Source of the DNA: Verrucomicrobiales bacterium
GTDB taxonomy: Bacteria > Verrucomicrobiota > Verrucomicrobiia > Limisphaerales > UBA9464
NCBI GenBank assembly: GCA_003445095.1
Contig: DLVS01000610.1
Coordinates: 1-6,896 of the forward strand
Length of the DNA: 6,896 bases
Reading direction: 5' to 3'
The translations under genes were made by a program, and so were the position numbers. This document shows positions 1 to 6,861 of this stretch, one piece after another; the first letter of the stretch is position 1, and each line of letters opens with the position of its first letter. The notes under the pieces were generated by a model. That model was not told where the DNA came from. It made no database searches and worked only from the letters and a program-made list of their open reading frames with translations.

Positions 1-134
1 TCAAGGAGGGACTCGACCGAGCGCCGCAGCTCAGAGTCACCAGCACATGCTTGTTCAAGAAATCGTTGGCGCGTGGACGTCGTGGGACAATCCAAGGCGG
101 ATAGGAAGATCTCCTGCTGACGGGAAACGGGCAC
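1..134 (-). CDS. N-terminal fragment of a probable serine/threonine protein kinase (runs off the left edge)
   Basis: Forty-four codons are open from a GTG at 134 to the window edge. The peptide contains QQEIFLSALD, then RQRFLEQACAGDSELRRSVE and a final SLL. This matches the short helical leader, of pattern EEIF..AL..P...R..FL..AC.GD..LR..VE.LL, that precedes the catalytic domain in many bacterial Ser/Thr kinases of Verrucomicrobiota, Planctomycetota and Acidobacteriota. The kinase domain would lie outside the window, so no catalytic residue is visible and kinase identity is inferred. The GTG lies five bases after the TGA of the ECF sigma gene. The frame is closed by a TGA a short way upstream inside the sigma gene, and it contains no ATG. 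There is no clear Shine-Dalgarno, so translation may be coupled to the sigma gene. A CTG overlapping the sigma stop is a less likely start. This family of sigma factors is often encoded beside such kinases, which strengthens the call. An alternative is a TPR or WD40 protein carrying the same leader. Confidence 0.75.
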   Translation of the reverse strand, partial: MPVSRQQEIFLSALDCPTTSTRQRFLEQACAGDSELRRSVESLL

Positions 135-139
135 GTTTG

Positions 140-712
140 TCAGCGGGAAGGGGCGATACTGCCGCCGTCAAGATGACGACGCAGCCATGCCCGGGCGAAA
201 GTCCATGAACGCTCCGCCGAACGCCGGGGCACTCCCAAGGCAGTGGCGACTTCGTCCATACTCATTCCTACGAAATAGCGCAGCTTCACCATCTTCGCGG
301 CCTCGGGATCGACCTGCTCGAGCGACTTCACGGCATCGTGTACCTCGAGTGCTAATGAAGCTGATTCGTCGGTCACCCAGCAGGCTTCGTCATGTTCAAT
401 CGCTTCCAATCCGCCGCCGCGCTTCTGCGCTTTCCGCCGCCGTGCGGACTCGACGAGGATTCGCCGCATCGACTCACTCGCGGCGGCGAAAAAGTCTGCC
501 TCCCGCACGGGAACGTCCAAGCCGTCCCCGGACATCCGTAGCCACGCTTCATGCACCAGCGCCGTCGGCTGCAACGTGTGACCAGGTCTTTCGCTGGCCA
601 TCCGGTACGCCGCGATCCTCTTCAATTCGCCATAGATGAGCGGCAGCAATTCTTCGGGGCGGCTGCGCTCCCGCGTCTCGCCTCCCGGTATCGCGTTAAT
701 CGTATGGCTCAC
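140..712 (-). CDS. ECF-type RNA polymerase sigma factor (Sigma70_ECF / Sig-70_X6 family)
   Basis: A 190-residue alternative sigma factor that would direct core RNA polymerase to a dedicated promoter set. Region 2 runs from about residue 20 to 95: EELLPLIYGELKRIAA, then GHTLQPTALVHEAWLRM, then FFAAASESMRRILVESARRR followed by KAQKRGGG at 94-101. The FFA.A...MRRILV..ARRR..KRGGG block is a hallmark of PF07638 / TIGR02999. Region 4 is a helix-turn-helix at about 141-181, with LRYFVGMSMDEVATALGVP followed by RSAERSWTFARAWLRR. The frame is open upstream to an ATG at 814. I prefer the GTG at 712, because family members begin about 20 residues before the LLPL.Y.EL motif, and the extra 34 residues (including SIIFVIDGL) match nothing in the family and span an intergenic inverted repeat. 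The GTG has no obvious Shine-Dalgarno. No anti-sigma gene adjoins it; the next gene, five bases downstream, is a kinase-like one, so control through phosphorylation is plausible but inferred. The regulon cannot be read from the sequence. Confidence 0.93.
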   Translation of the reverse strand: MSHTINAIPGGETRERSRPEELLPLIYGELKRIAAYRMASERPGHTLQPTALVHEAWLRMSGDGLDVPVREADFFAAASESMRRILVESARRRKAQKRGGGLEAIEHDEACWVTDESASLALEVHDAVKSLEQVDPEAAKMVKLRYFVGMSMDEVATALGVPRRSAERSWTFARAWLRRHLDGGSIAPSR

Positions 713-760
713 AGAGATTAGGAATCCCGTCGCTTCGGGGCCTCTCCCCAAGACGGTCAA

Positions 761-788
761 CCCGTCGATGACAAAGATAATCGACGGG
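761..788. repeat. Perfect 9-bp inverted repeat, possible operator upstream of the sigma gene
   Basis: Arms CCCGTCGAT (761-769) and ATCGACGGG (780-788) are exact reverse complements around a 10-base AT-richer spacer. The centre lies about 62 bases upstream of the GTG start at 712, where a regulator-binding site or a leader hairpin would be expected. The arm-plus-spacer geometry, with half-site centres 19 bases apart (nearly two helical turns), suits a dimeric DNA-binding protein. No T-run follows in either direction, so it is not an intrinsic terminator. The function is inferred; only the symmetry is seen. Confidence 0.5.
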
Positions 789-970
789 CGTTCTTGGTTA
801 CACCGAATAGCCATAGAACTCAGAAGATTCGAGGCGATCTCAGGGTTCAGATTTCCGATGTTCCCTCGCGCACCGCGTCGTCTTCACCCCACGATAAGTC
901 GACACCAGTTCGGCCGACGGGCCAAGGACAGAACCGTGTCCAACCGTCCACGGCGCGCTGCGGCAAAGAC

Positions 971-988
971 CAGAGCTCGATAGCTCTG
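971..988. repeat. Perfect 7-bp inverted repeat with 4-base loop upstream of the transporter
   Basis: CAGAGCT, CGAT, AGCTCTG form a perfect stem-loop about 85 bases before the ATG of the MFS gene. It could be an operator or a hairpin in the 5' leader. The nearest T-run on the plus strand (1000-1003) is about 12 bases beyond the stem, and the minus-strand side has only a short TTT, so a rho-independent terminator is unlikely. Confidence 0.4.
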
Positions 989-1073
989 CCTCCTCGCCGT
1001 TTTGTTCCTCCTTCCGGCAATTCCGGTGGAGAGTTGTGCGTTCCGGCTTCGCCAGAGATGCTTCGCCGCGGTA

Positions 1074-2288
1074 ATGCAACGCCCGGCCGATCCCAAGACT
1101 TCCTCCCCCGTTAGGACTGCGGGTCAAACCGCATTCGCGGTGCTGCTCGCGATCAGTTTCTCCCATTTGCTGAATGATACGATCCAAGCACTCATCCCGT
1201 CGCTCTACCCGTTGTTCAAAACAAACTTAAACCTGAGTTATACCCAGCTCGGTCTCATTACCCTGACCTTCCAATGCACGGCGTCGCTGTTGCAACCGCT
1301 GGTCGGCTGGCTCACCGATCGCAAGCCCAGACCCTTTTCATTGGCCGCAGGAATGGGGCTGACGCTGACCGGCTTGCTCGCCCTTTCCTTGGCCGAACGA
1401 TTTCACTGGGTGCTGGTGGCAGCCGCGCTGGTCGGCATGGGATCAGCCATCTTCCACCCGGAAGCCTCACGCGTGGCGCATCTGGCTTCGGGAGGTCAGC
1501 GAGGTTTGGCGCAGTCACTTTTTCAAGTGGGAGGCAATGCCGGGAGTGCGTTCGGACCGCTCTTGGCGGCCGTCGTCGTCGTCCCGCGCGGCCAGGGAGC
1601 CGTCGCTTGGTTTTCGGTGGTCGCCGGGTTGGGGATGCTCGTGCTCTATCGGGTGGGCGTTTGGCTGAGCCATCACCTGATCGCGGCTCGCCGCGAAGCG
1701 CGGACGAAGGCCACGGCCAGGCGAACCCTGCCCCGGGCCACGGTCATTCGCGCGCTGCTGGTGTTGGTCGCCCTGACTTTCTCTAAATACGTGTACCTCG
1801 TCAGCATGACTAACTACTTCACGTTCTATCTTATGGAACGGTTCCATCTCAGCGTGCGGCAATCGCAGCTCCACCTATTTATTTTCCTCTTCGCCGTAGC
1901 GGCGGGAACAATCATTGGCGGTCCGGTGGGAGATCGCATCGGGCGCAAACGGGTGATTTGGGCGTCGATCTTGGGCGTCGCCCCGTTCTCGCTGTGGCTG
2001 CCTCATGCGGGCCTGCTAACGACGACGGTGCTGACCATTGTGATCGGAGTGGTCCTAGCTTCCGCCTTCTCGGCGATTCTAGTTTATGCGCAAGAACTAG
2101 TCCCCGGAAAGGTCGGGTTGATCGCTGGACTGTTCTTCGGGTTGGCCTTTGGCATCGCGGGAGTCGGTGCCGCGGTTCTCGGTAAACTCGCCGACCACGC
2201 GGGCATCGAAACCGTCTATCGCTTCTGTGCGTATTTGCCGTTGATCGGGCTACTGACGGCGTTGCTTCCCGAAGTGGAGGAGGGTTGA
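1074..2288 (+). CDS. fsr: MFS efflux transporter, fosmidomycin resistance (Fsr) family
   Basis: A 404-residue inner-membrane major facilitator protein expected to have 12 transmembrane helices and to export small molecules by proton antiport. It aligns by memory along its whole length with E. coli Fsr (about 406 residues): SHLLND in helix 1 (residues 30-35), LGLITLTFQ near 59-67, the motif-A loop GWLTDR (78-83), FHPEASRVA (127-135), GLAQSLFQVGGN (144-155), the second-half motif GGPVGDRIGRKR (282-293) and SAILVYAQELVPG near the C-terminus. Basic residues concentrate in the central loop at about 205-222. The frame extends upstream to a TTG at 1002, but the ATG at 1074 places SHLLND at almost the same distance from the N-terminus as in Fsr and is preferred. 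No strong Shine-Dalgarno precedes it. The substrate is inferred: Fsr confers fosmidomycin resistance in E. coli, but the natural substrate here may differ. The stop codon overlaps a possible TTG start of the next frame (TTGA, 2285-2288), discussed under that gene. Confidence 0.9.
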   Translation: MQRPADPKTSSPVRTAGQTAFAVLLAISFSHLLNDTIQALIPSLYPLFKTNLNLSYTQLGLITLTFQCTASLLQPLVGWLTDRKPRPFSLAAGMGLTLTGLLALSLAERFHWVLVAAALVGMGSAIFHPEASRVAHLASGGQRGLAQSLFQVGGNAGSAFGPLLAAVVVVPRGQGAVAWFSVVAGLGMLVLYRVGVWLSHHLIAARREARTKATARRTLPRATVIRALLVLVALTFSKYVYLVSMTNYFTFYLMERFHLSVRQSQLHLFIFLFAVAAGTIIGGPVGDRIGRKRVIWASILGVAPFSLWLPHAGLLTTTVLTIVIGVVLASAFSAILVYAQELVPGKVGLIAGLFFGLAFGIAGVGAAVLGKLADHAGIETVYRFCAYLPLIGLLTALLPEVEEG

Positions 2289-2389
2289 GGAAGAGTTCCG
2301 GAAAGTTCCCCTTCGTTTATGTCGGCCTGAAATGGCTCTCTCAGGGCCTTCCGCTTGTCCGGGATTCCTCGTCTCATTATCGTGACTTG

Positions 2390-4624
2390 ATGCGCCGCGA
2401 AACAGGCTTGTTCGGCATCTCCCTTTTTCTTCTGGTCGCGTTCCCCCTGAATGCCGCGCCAGCGCGAACGGAACCACAACTTTCGAACCTCCGCTTCCTC
2501 CGCGATTTCGCCGAGACGCGCGGATTTATGCTCGGGCGACCGACTAAGGCTCTCCCCACTCCCGACGGCAAGGCTGTTCTATTTCTTCGTTCGGAGGCAC
2601 GCGTGCCCAAGCTGCAATTGTACGAATTCGACGTGGCTACCGGCCAGACGCGTGTCTTGCTCACCCCGGAACAGGTGCTCCAGGGCGCAGAGGAAAGACT
2701 GTCGCCGGAGGAGAAGGCGCGCCGTGAGCGAATGCGAGTGAGCGTGGGTGGTTTCACGGATTTCCAACTCTCCCAGGACGGCAGCCGGATTCTGCTCAGC
2801 TTGTCCGGCAAGCTCTACCTCGTATTGCGCGCGACCGGCGAGGCGCAATCATTGAACACGAGCCTCGGCACCTTGATTGATCCGAAGTTCGCGCCGAATG
2901 GCCAAAGTGTGGCGTACGTGCTGGATCATGACGTGTTTGTATTCGACTTGAGGACCCAAACGGAACGACGCGTGACCACAGGAGGTACGGACACTTTTCG
3001 ACACGGCCTCGCTGAGTTCGTCGCGCAAGAGGAGATGGATCGATTCTCCGGCTACTGGTGGTCGCCCGACTCCAAGTCCATCGCCTACGAGGAAAGTGAC
3101 CACGAAGGTGTCGAAGTGTGGCACGTGGCCGATGCGGCGAAGCCAGACGTGGCGCCTTACCCGTCCTACTATCCGCGGCCCGGCAAAAATAATGTGAAGG
3201 TGAGGCTCGGCGTCATCGCGGTCGACGGGGGCGATACCGTGTGGATCCAATGGGATCGCGAACGATATCCGTACCTTACCTCAGTGGTTTGGGATCGATT
3301 TGGCCCATTGACTTTGGCGGTGCAATCCCGCGACCAGCGTGAGGTGGTGTTGCTCGCAGCCGATCCCGTGTCGGGTCGGACGACCACTCTCTTGACGGAA
3401 CGCGACGCCGCTTGGGTCAGCGTGCGACAAGACGTGCCGCACTGGCTGGCTGAGGAGCGCGGCTTTCTGTGGGCGAGCGAAAAAGCTGCGGGGTGGCAGT
3501 TGGAATGGCGAAGTCGCTCGGGAGAATTACGCCAGGTACTGGTACCAGCTGGCGCGGGGTTTCAATCCTTGCTCGAAGTCCAAGCGAACTCTCGCGAAGT
3601 TTTTTTTACCGCTCGGCCTGATCCAACACAGTCACAATTGTATCGAGTTTCGCTCGACGGCACTGCGCCGGTGGCACTCACCCATGCGTTGGGAATTCAC
3701 TCGGCCAGCTTCGGCGAAGGCGACGCCATTTTCGCGCTCACGACGGCCACCTTGAGCAGCATGCCCCAATCCACGGTTCAACGACCCAATGGCTCCCGGG
3801 TCGGCGAACTCCCGTCTCTCGCCGAGGCGCCGCCGTTTATTCCGCGGGTTGAACTAACCCAGGTCGGCGCCGGGGCGGGCTTCTACGCCGCCCTGGTCCG
3901 GCCGCAAAACTTCGATAAACGAAGACGTTACCCGGTCATCGTGAATGTCTATGGCGGCCCGCTCCCGCCGAGCGCCAGTGGAATGGTGACGGCCTCCATG
4001 GCCCGATGGTTGATGGCTCAATGGTTGGCCGATCAAGGGTTCATTGTCGTCAGCATCGACGGACGCGGCAGCCCCGGACGCGATCATGGCTGGGAACGCG
4101 CCATCGGGAAACACTTCGGGTCCGTACCGCTGGAGGATCAGGTGGCCGGATTGCAAGCCCTGGGCCAAAAGTATCGTGAACTCGATCTGAAGCGCGTGGG
4201 CATCTACGGCTGGTCGTTCGGCGGCTATCTGTCCGCCTTAGGCGTGCTTCGCCGACCTGACGTTTTCCAAGCCGCTGTCGCCGGGGCGCCGCCGTCGGAC
4301 TGGCTCGATTACGACACGCACTACACCGAGCGTTATTTGGGAATGCCCGACACGGATGCTGCCGCCTACAGAGAAGGTTCATTGCTCACCTATGCCGGCG
4401 GTCTGAAGCGCCCGCTGTTGCTCATTCACGGTACCGGCGACGACAACGTCTATTTTCGACACACGCTCAAACTGGCGGACGCGTTGTTTCGCGCCGGGAA
4501 AGAATTCGAGCTGCTGCCGCTATCGAGCATGACCCACATGACGCCGGATCCGATGGTCACGGAGCGGCTGTATAGCCGGATCGCAACTTTCTTCCAAAGC
4601 CATCTAGGCAGGCCGACGCGATAA
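2390..4624 (+). CDS. Exported S9 family serine peptidase, dipeptidyl peptidase IV-like
   Basis: A 744-residue prolyl-oligopeptidase-family exopeptidase that should remove dipeptides (typically X-Pro) from peptide N-termini. Residues 1-23 form a signal peptide: MRRE, a hydrophobic core GLFGISLFLLVAFPL, then NAA; there is no lipobox, so a periplasmic or secreted location is likely. A beta-propeller (PF00930) occupies about 90-480 and carries the double-Glu motif AQEEMDR (E214, E215) that binds the substrate amino terminus, followed by GYWWSPD. The alpha/beta-hydrolase domain (PF00326, about 490-744) has the oxyanion Tyr in VYGGP (Y521), nucleophile S609 in GWSFGGY, YTERY (645-649), D684 and N686 in HGTGDDNV, and H716 in MTHM. 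The Asp-His spacing of 32 equals that of human DPP4. The frame is open back to a TTG at 2285 overlapping the fsr stop, but only the ATG at 2390 puts the signal peptide at the N-terminus. A weak possible promoter (TTGTCC at 2355, TATCGT at 2378) lies in the 101-base gap. A shared transcript with fsr is possible. Confidence 0.92.
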   Translation: MRRETGLFGISLFLLVAFPLNAAPARTEPQLSNLRFLRDFAETRGFMLGRPTKALPTPDGKAVLFLRSEARVPKLQLYEFDVATGQTRVLLTPEQVLQGAEERLSPEEKARRERMRVSVGGFTDFQLSQDGSRILLSLSGKLYLVLRATGEAQSLNTSLGTLIDPKFAPNGQSVAYVLDHDVFVFDLRTQTERRVTTGGTDTFRHGLAEFVAQEEMDRFSGYWWSPDSKSIAYEESDHEGVEVWHVADAAKPDVAPYPSYYPRPGKNNVKVRLGVIAVDGGDTVWIQWDRERYPYLTSVVWDRFGPLTLAVQSRDQREVVLLAADPVSGRTTTLLTERDAAWVSVRQDVPHWLAEERGFLWASEKAAGWQLEWRSRSGELRQVLVPAGAGFQSLLEVQANSREVFFTARPDPTQSQLYRVSLDGTAPVALTHALGIHSASFGEGDAIFALTTATLSSMPQSTVQRPNGSRVGELPSLAEAPPFIPRVELTQVGAGAGFYAALVRPQNFDKRRRYPVIVNVYGGPLPPSASGMVTASMARWLMAQWLADQGFIVVSIDGRGSPGRDHGWERAIGKHFGSVPLEDQVAGLQALGQKYRELDLKRVGIYGWSFGGYLSALGVLRRPDVFQAAVAGAPPSDWLDYDTHYTERYLGMPDTDAAAYREGSLLTYAGGLKRPLLLIHGTGDDNVYFRHTLKLADALFRAGKEFELLPLSSMTHMTPDPMVTERLYSRIATFFQSHLGRPTR

Positions 4625-4659
4625 GACTCCAGACCAAAACCTCGAGCGAAGATCAAACC

Positions 4660-4679
4660 TGGCACCCATTGCGGTGCTA
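4660..4679. other. Small stem-loop in the peptidase-transketolase gap
   Basis: GCACC (4662-4666) and GGTGC (4673-4677) pair around a 6-base loop, and a G-T and a T-A pair extend the stem to seven pairs. It begins 36 bases after the peptidase stop. No T-run follows on the plus strand (AGGCAAAATCG), so it is at best a weak terminator or mRNA-end structure. Random occurrence is plausible. Confidence 0.25.
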
Positions 4680-4705
4680 AGGCAAAATCGCTCCGCGGGA
4701 AGTGG

Positions 4706-4723
4706 AACGGTTCGCAACGGTTC
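4706..4723 (+). repeat. Tandem 8-bp direct repeat, 10-bp period, upstream of transketolase
   Basis: AACGGTTC occurs at 4706-4713 and again at 4716-4723, exactly one helical turn apart and about 53-70 bases before the transketolase ATG. This spacing would suit side-by-side binding of a regulator. A CATAAC at 4725-4730 could be a weak -10 element, but I see no good -35 box. A regulatory role is inferred only. Confidence 0.3.
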
Positions 4724-4764
4724 ACATAACCAGCCCACTTCTACCCAATCACCAATAGCTCACC

Positions 4765-4770
4765 AGGAGA
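4765..4770 (+). promoter_or_regulatory. Ribosome binding site of transketolase
   Basis: AGGAGA ends five bases before the ATG at 4776. It is the clearest Shine-Dalgarno in the window and decides the start, because the same frame is open back to a TTG at 4674 whose extra 34 residues are unrelated to transketolase. Confidence 0.8.
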
Positions 4771-4775
4771 CCGCT

Positions 4776-6833
4776 ATGCCGGATAACAAAATCATTCAGC
4801 TCGCCATCAATACGATTCGTACCCTCTCGATTGATGCGGTCCAAGCCGCGAAGTCCGGTCACCCGGGGACCCCCATGGCGCTCGCGCCGCTGGTGTACAC
4901 GATTTGGAATCGAACGATGCGATTCGATCCGCGAGATCCCATCTGGCCGAACCGTGATCGCTTCGTGCTCTCCAACGGCCACGCCTCCATGTTGCTTTGG
5001 TCGGCGCTTCATCTCAGCGGTGTTCAGGCGGTGAATGCGGATTATGAGCGACTCGGCCATCCTTCAGTCACGCTGGATGACATCCGCCGGTTTCGCCAAA
5101 TCGACAGCAAAGCGCCGGGCCATCCCGAGTATCATTGGGTCTCCGGCGTGGAAACCACGACGGGACCGCTGGGACAAGGTGTCGCCACGAGCCTCGGCAT
5201 GGCGATCGCCCAAAAATGGCTGGCGGCGCGTTACAACAAACCCGGCTTCGATATTTTCGACTACCACATTTACGCCGTCTGCGGTGACGGCTGCATGATG
5301 GAAGGCATCGCGTCGGAAGCCGCATCGCTCGCGGCCCATCTGGGTCTCGATAACCTGTGTTGGGTTTACGACAACAACCACATCACTATCGAAGGCAACA
5401 CACGCATCGCTTTCACCGAGGACATTGCTGCGCGTTTTCTGGGCTACGGCTGGAACGTCCTGCGCGTCGGCGATGCCAATGACATTGATCGAATCGAACA
5501 CGCGCTCGAAGTGTTCCGACAGACCCAGGGACGGCCCACTTTCATCATTCTCGACAGTCACATCGGCTATGGTTCGCCGCATCGACAAGACACGCCCGAG
5601 GCTCACGGTGAACCGCTGGGTGAAGACGAAGTCAAGCTGACGAAACGCGCCTACGGTTGGCCTGAGGACGCCAAGTTCCTCGTGCCGGACGGAGTCTATG
5701 ACCACTTCCAGGACGGCATTGGCAAACGCGGCGCTGAAGCGCGGAAGAAGTGGGCTGATCTGTTTGCAGCTTATCGCGACCGGTTCCCGGAACTGGCAAC
5801 CGAAGTTGACCAGATGCAAAGCCGCGTGCTTCCGGAGGGATGGGATCGCAACCTTCCGGTATTTCCCGCGGATCCCAAGGGCATCGCCGGACGAGAAGCC
5901 TCGGGCAAGGTGTTGAACGTGCTGGCCCAAAACATTCCCTGGTTGCTCGGAGGTTCGGCGGATCTCGGTCCGTCGAACAAAACCACCCTAACTTTCCAGG
6001 GGGCCGGGAATTTTCAGGCTGATACCCCGAGCGGCAAAACTCTCCACTTCGGCATCCGCGAGCACGCGATGGCGGCGACCGTGAATGGGCTTTCGCTTTC
6101 CAAGTTGCGCGCGTTTGGGGCGACTTTTTTCATCTTCAGCGATTATGCGCGACCGGCCATTCGCCTTTCCGCGTTAATGGAGTTACCGACAATCTTCGTT
6201 TTCACCCACGACGCCATGGGCGACGGCGAGGACGGCCCGACTCACCAGCCGGTCGAGCACCTGGCGTCGCTCCGCGCCATTCCTGGACTGGTCACGCTAC
6301 GGCCCGGGGACGCTAACGAGGTCGTCGAAGCGTATCGGTACGTGATGCAATTGAGACATCAGCCGGCCGTGTTGGCATTGTCGCGCCAGCCGCTGCCAAC
6401 GTTGGACCGCGGCAAATACGCCTCCGCAGCAGGCGTAGCGAGAGGCGCTTACGTGCTGGCGGATTCTCCGGGCAAGAATCCCGAAGTCATCCTCATCGCC
6501 ACCGGAAGCGAAGTCGTTTTGGCGGTACAGGCCCATGAGACATTGATGGCTGAAGGCATCCGCTCGCGCGTTGTGTCGATGCCGTCGTGGGACATCTTCG
6601 AACATCAGGCCCAAGAGTATCGCGATACAGTTCTGCCGCCCAACGTCACCGCGCGCGTCGCCGTGGAACAGGCTTCGACTTTCGGCTGGGAACGTTATGT
6701 CGGCACGATGGGCCGGGTGATCGGAATGAAAACGTTCGGTGCGTCGGCGCCGCTCAAGGCGTTGCAGAAAAAGTTCGGCTTCGAACCGGAGCGAGTCGTG
6801 GCGACGGCCAAGGAACTCTTGGGAAGGAAGTAA
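4776..6833 (+). CDS. tkt: Transketolase
   Basis: A 685-residue cytosolic, thiamine-diphosphate- and divalent-metal-dependent enzyme (E. coli TktA is about 663). It moves two-carbon units from ketose to aldose phosphates in the non-oxidative pentose phosphate pathway, linking xylulose-5-P, ribose-5-P and erythrose-4-P to fructose-6-P and glyceraldehyde-3-P. The pyrophosphate domain (about 1-340) shows KSGHPG (H29), SNGHAS (H69), GPLGQG (130-135), the cofactor motif GDG at 170-172 with metal ligands D171, N201 and I203, and AHGEPLG (H277). The pyrimidine domain (about 365-540) has GGSADLGPSNKT, FGIREHAM with the catalytic Glu E429 that activates the cofactor, and GEDGPTHQPVEH (H490). ALSRQPLP follows near its end. 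The C-terminal domain ends with VEQASTFGWERYVG and a short tail. D171-N201 spacing equals that of E. coli (155-185). All key residues are intact. A strong Shine-Dalgarno fixes the ATG. It lies 151 bases after the peptidase, so it may have its own promoter. DXS and the pyruvate dehydrogenase E1 are excluded by full-length transketolase motifs. Confidence 0.97.
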   Translation: MPDNKIIQLAINTIRTLSIDAVQAAKSGHPGTPMALAPLVYTIWNRTMRFDPRDPIWPNRDRFVLSNGHASMLLWSALHLSGVQAVNADYERLGHPSVTLDDIRRFRQIDSKAPGHPEYHWVSGVETTTGPLGQGVATSLGMAIAQKWLAARYNKPGFDIFDYHIYAVCGDGCMMEGIASEAASLAAHLGLDNLCWVYDNNHITIEGNTRIAFTEDIAARFLGYGWNVLRVGDANDIDRIEHALEVFRQTQGRPTFIILDSHIGYGSPHRQDTPEAHGEPLGEDEVKLTKRAYGWPEDAKFLVPDGVYDHFQDGIGKRGAEARKKWADLFAAYRDRFPELATEVDQMQSRVLPEGWDRNLPVFPADPKGIAGREASGKVLNVLAQNIPWLLGGSADLGPSNKTTLTFQGAGNFQADTPSGKTLHFGIREHAMAATVNGLSLSKLRAFGATFFIFSDYARPAIRLSALMELPTIFVFTHDAMGDGEDGPTHQPVEHLASLRAIPGLVTLRPGDANEVVEAYRYVMQLRHQPAVLALSRQPLPTLDRGKYASAAGVARGAYVLADSPGKNPEVILIATGSEVVLAVQAHETLMAEGIRSRVVSMPSWDIFEHQAQEYRDTVLPPNVTARVAVEQASTFGWERYVGTMGRVIGMKTFGASAPLKALQKKFGFEPERVVATAKELLGRK

Positions 6834-6861
6834 TCGCGCTTGCACCTGAATCTACATGGTA

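Larger units (their letters stand above)
713..1073. promoter_or_regulatory. Divergent intergenic region between the sigma factor and the MFS transporter
   Basis: These 361 bases separate two divergent genes, so both promoters should lie here. I see no convincing -35/-10 pair on either strand. No reading frame inside shows a protein-like pattern on its own; the open frames are extensions or shadows of the flanking genes. The region is rich in short inverted repeats: a perfect 9-bp one at 761-788, a perfect 7-bp one at 971-988, GGCC arms at 912-915 and 920-923, and GGACA/TGTCC around 926-941. The last two could be chance in GC-rich DNA. The 11-base string GGCGCGCTGCG at 952-962 recurs at the right end of the window. 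Confidence 0.5.

Noticed and set aside
737..749. Short GGGG/CCCC inverted repeat
   Set aside because: A four-base stem of G-C pairs is expected by chance in DNA of this composition.
840..1187. A 115-codon minus-strand open frame across the divergent region and into fsr
   Set aside because: It overlaps the transporter start, shows no family pattern and has low-complexity Arg/Gly/Ser composition. It is better explained as non-coding or repeat-derived sequence.
1274..1786. A 170-codon plus-strand frame inside fsr
   Set aside because: It is an out-of-frame shadow of the transporter, rich in Arg and Gly, with no start signal or domain.
2355..2383. A possible sigma-70 promoter (TTGTCC, 17-base spacer, TATCGT) before the peptidase
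   Set aside because: Each box matches only four of six consensus bases, and the predicted transcript start would fall on the ATG itself. It is too weak to list as a feature.
5064..5930. A 288-codon open frame on the minus strand inside transketolase
   Set aside because: It lies wholly opposite a well-recognised gene, has no recognisable domain, and is typical of antisense frames opened by GC-rich codon use.
1074..6833. A fosmidomycin-MEP pathway link between the exporter and the thiamine-diphosphate enzyme
   Set aside because: The last gene is transketolase by all its motifs, not DXS, and no isoprenoid gene is present. The neighbourhood does not support a resistance or biosynthesis cluster.
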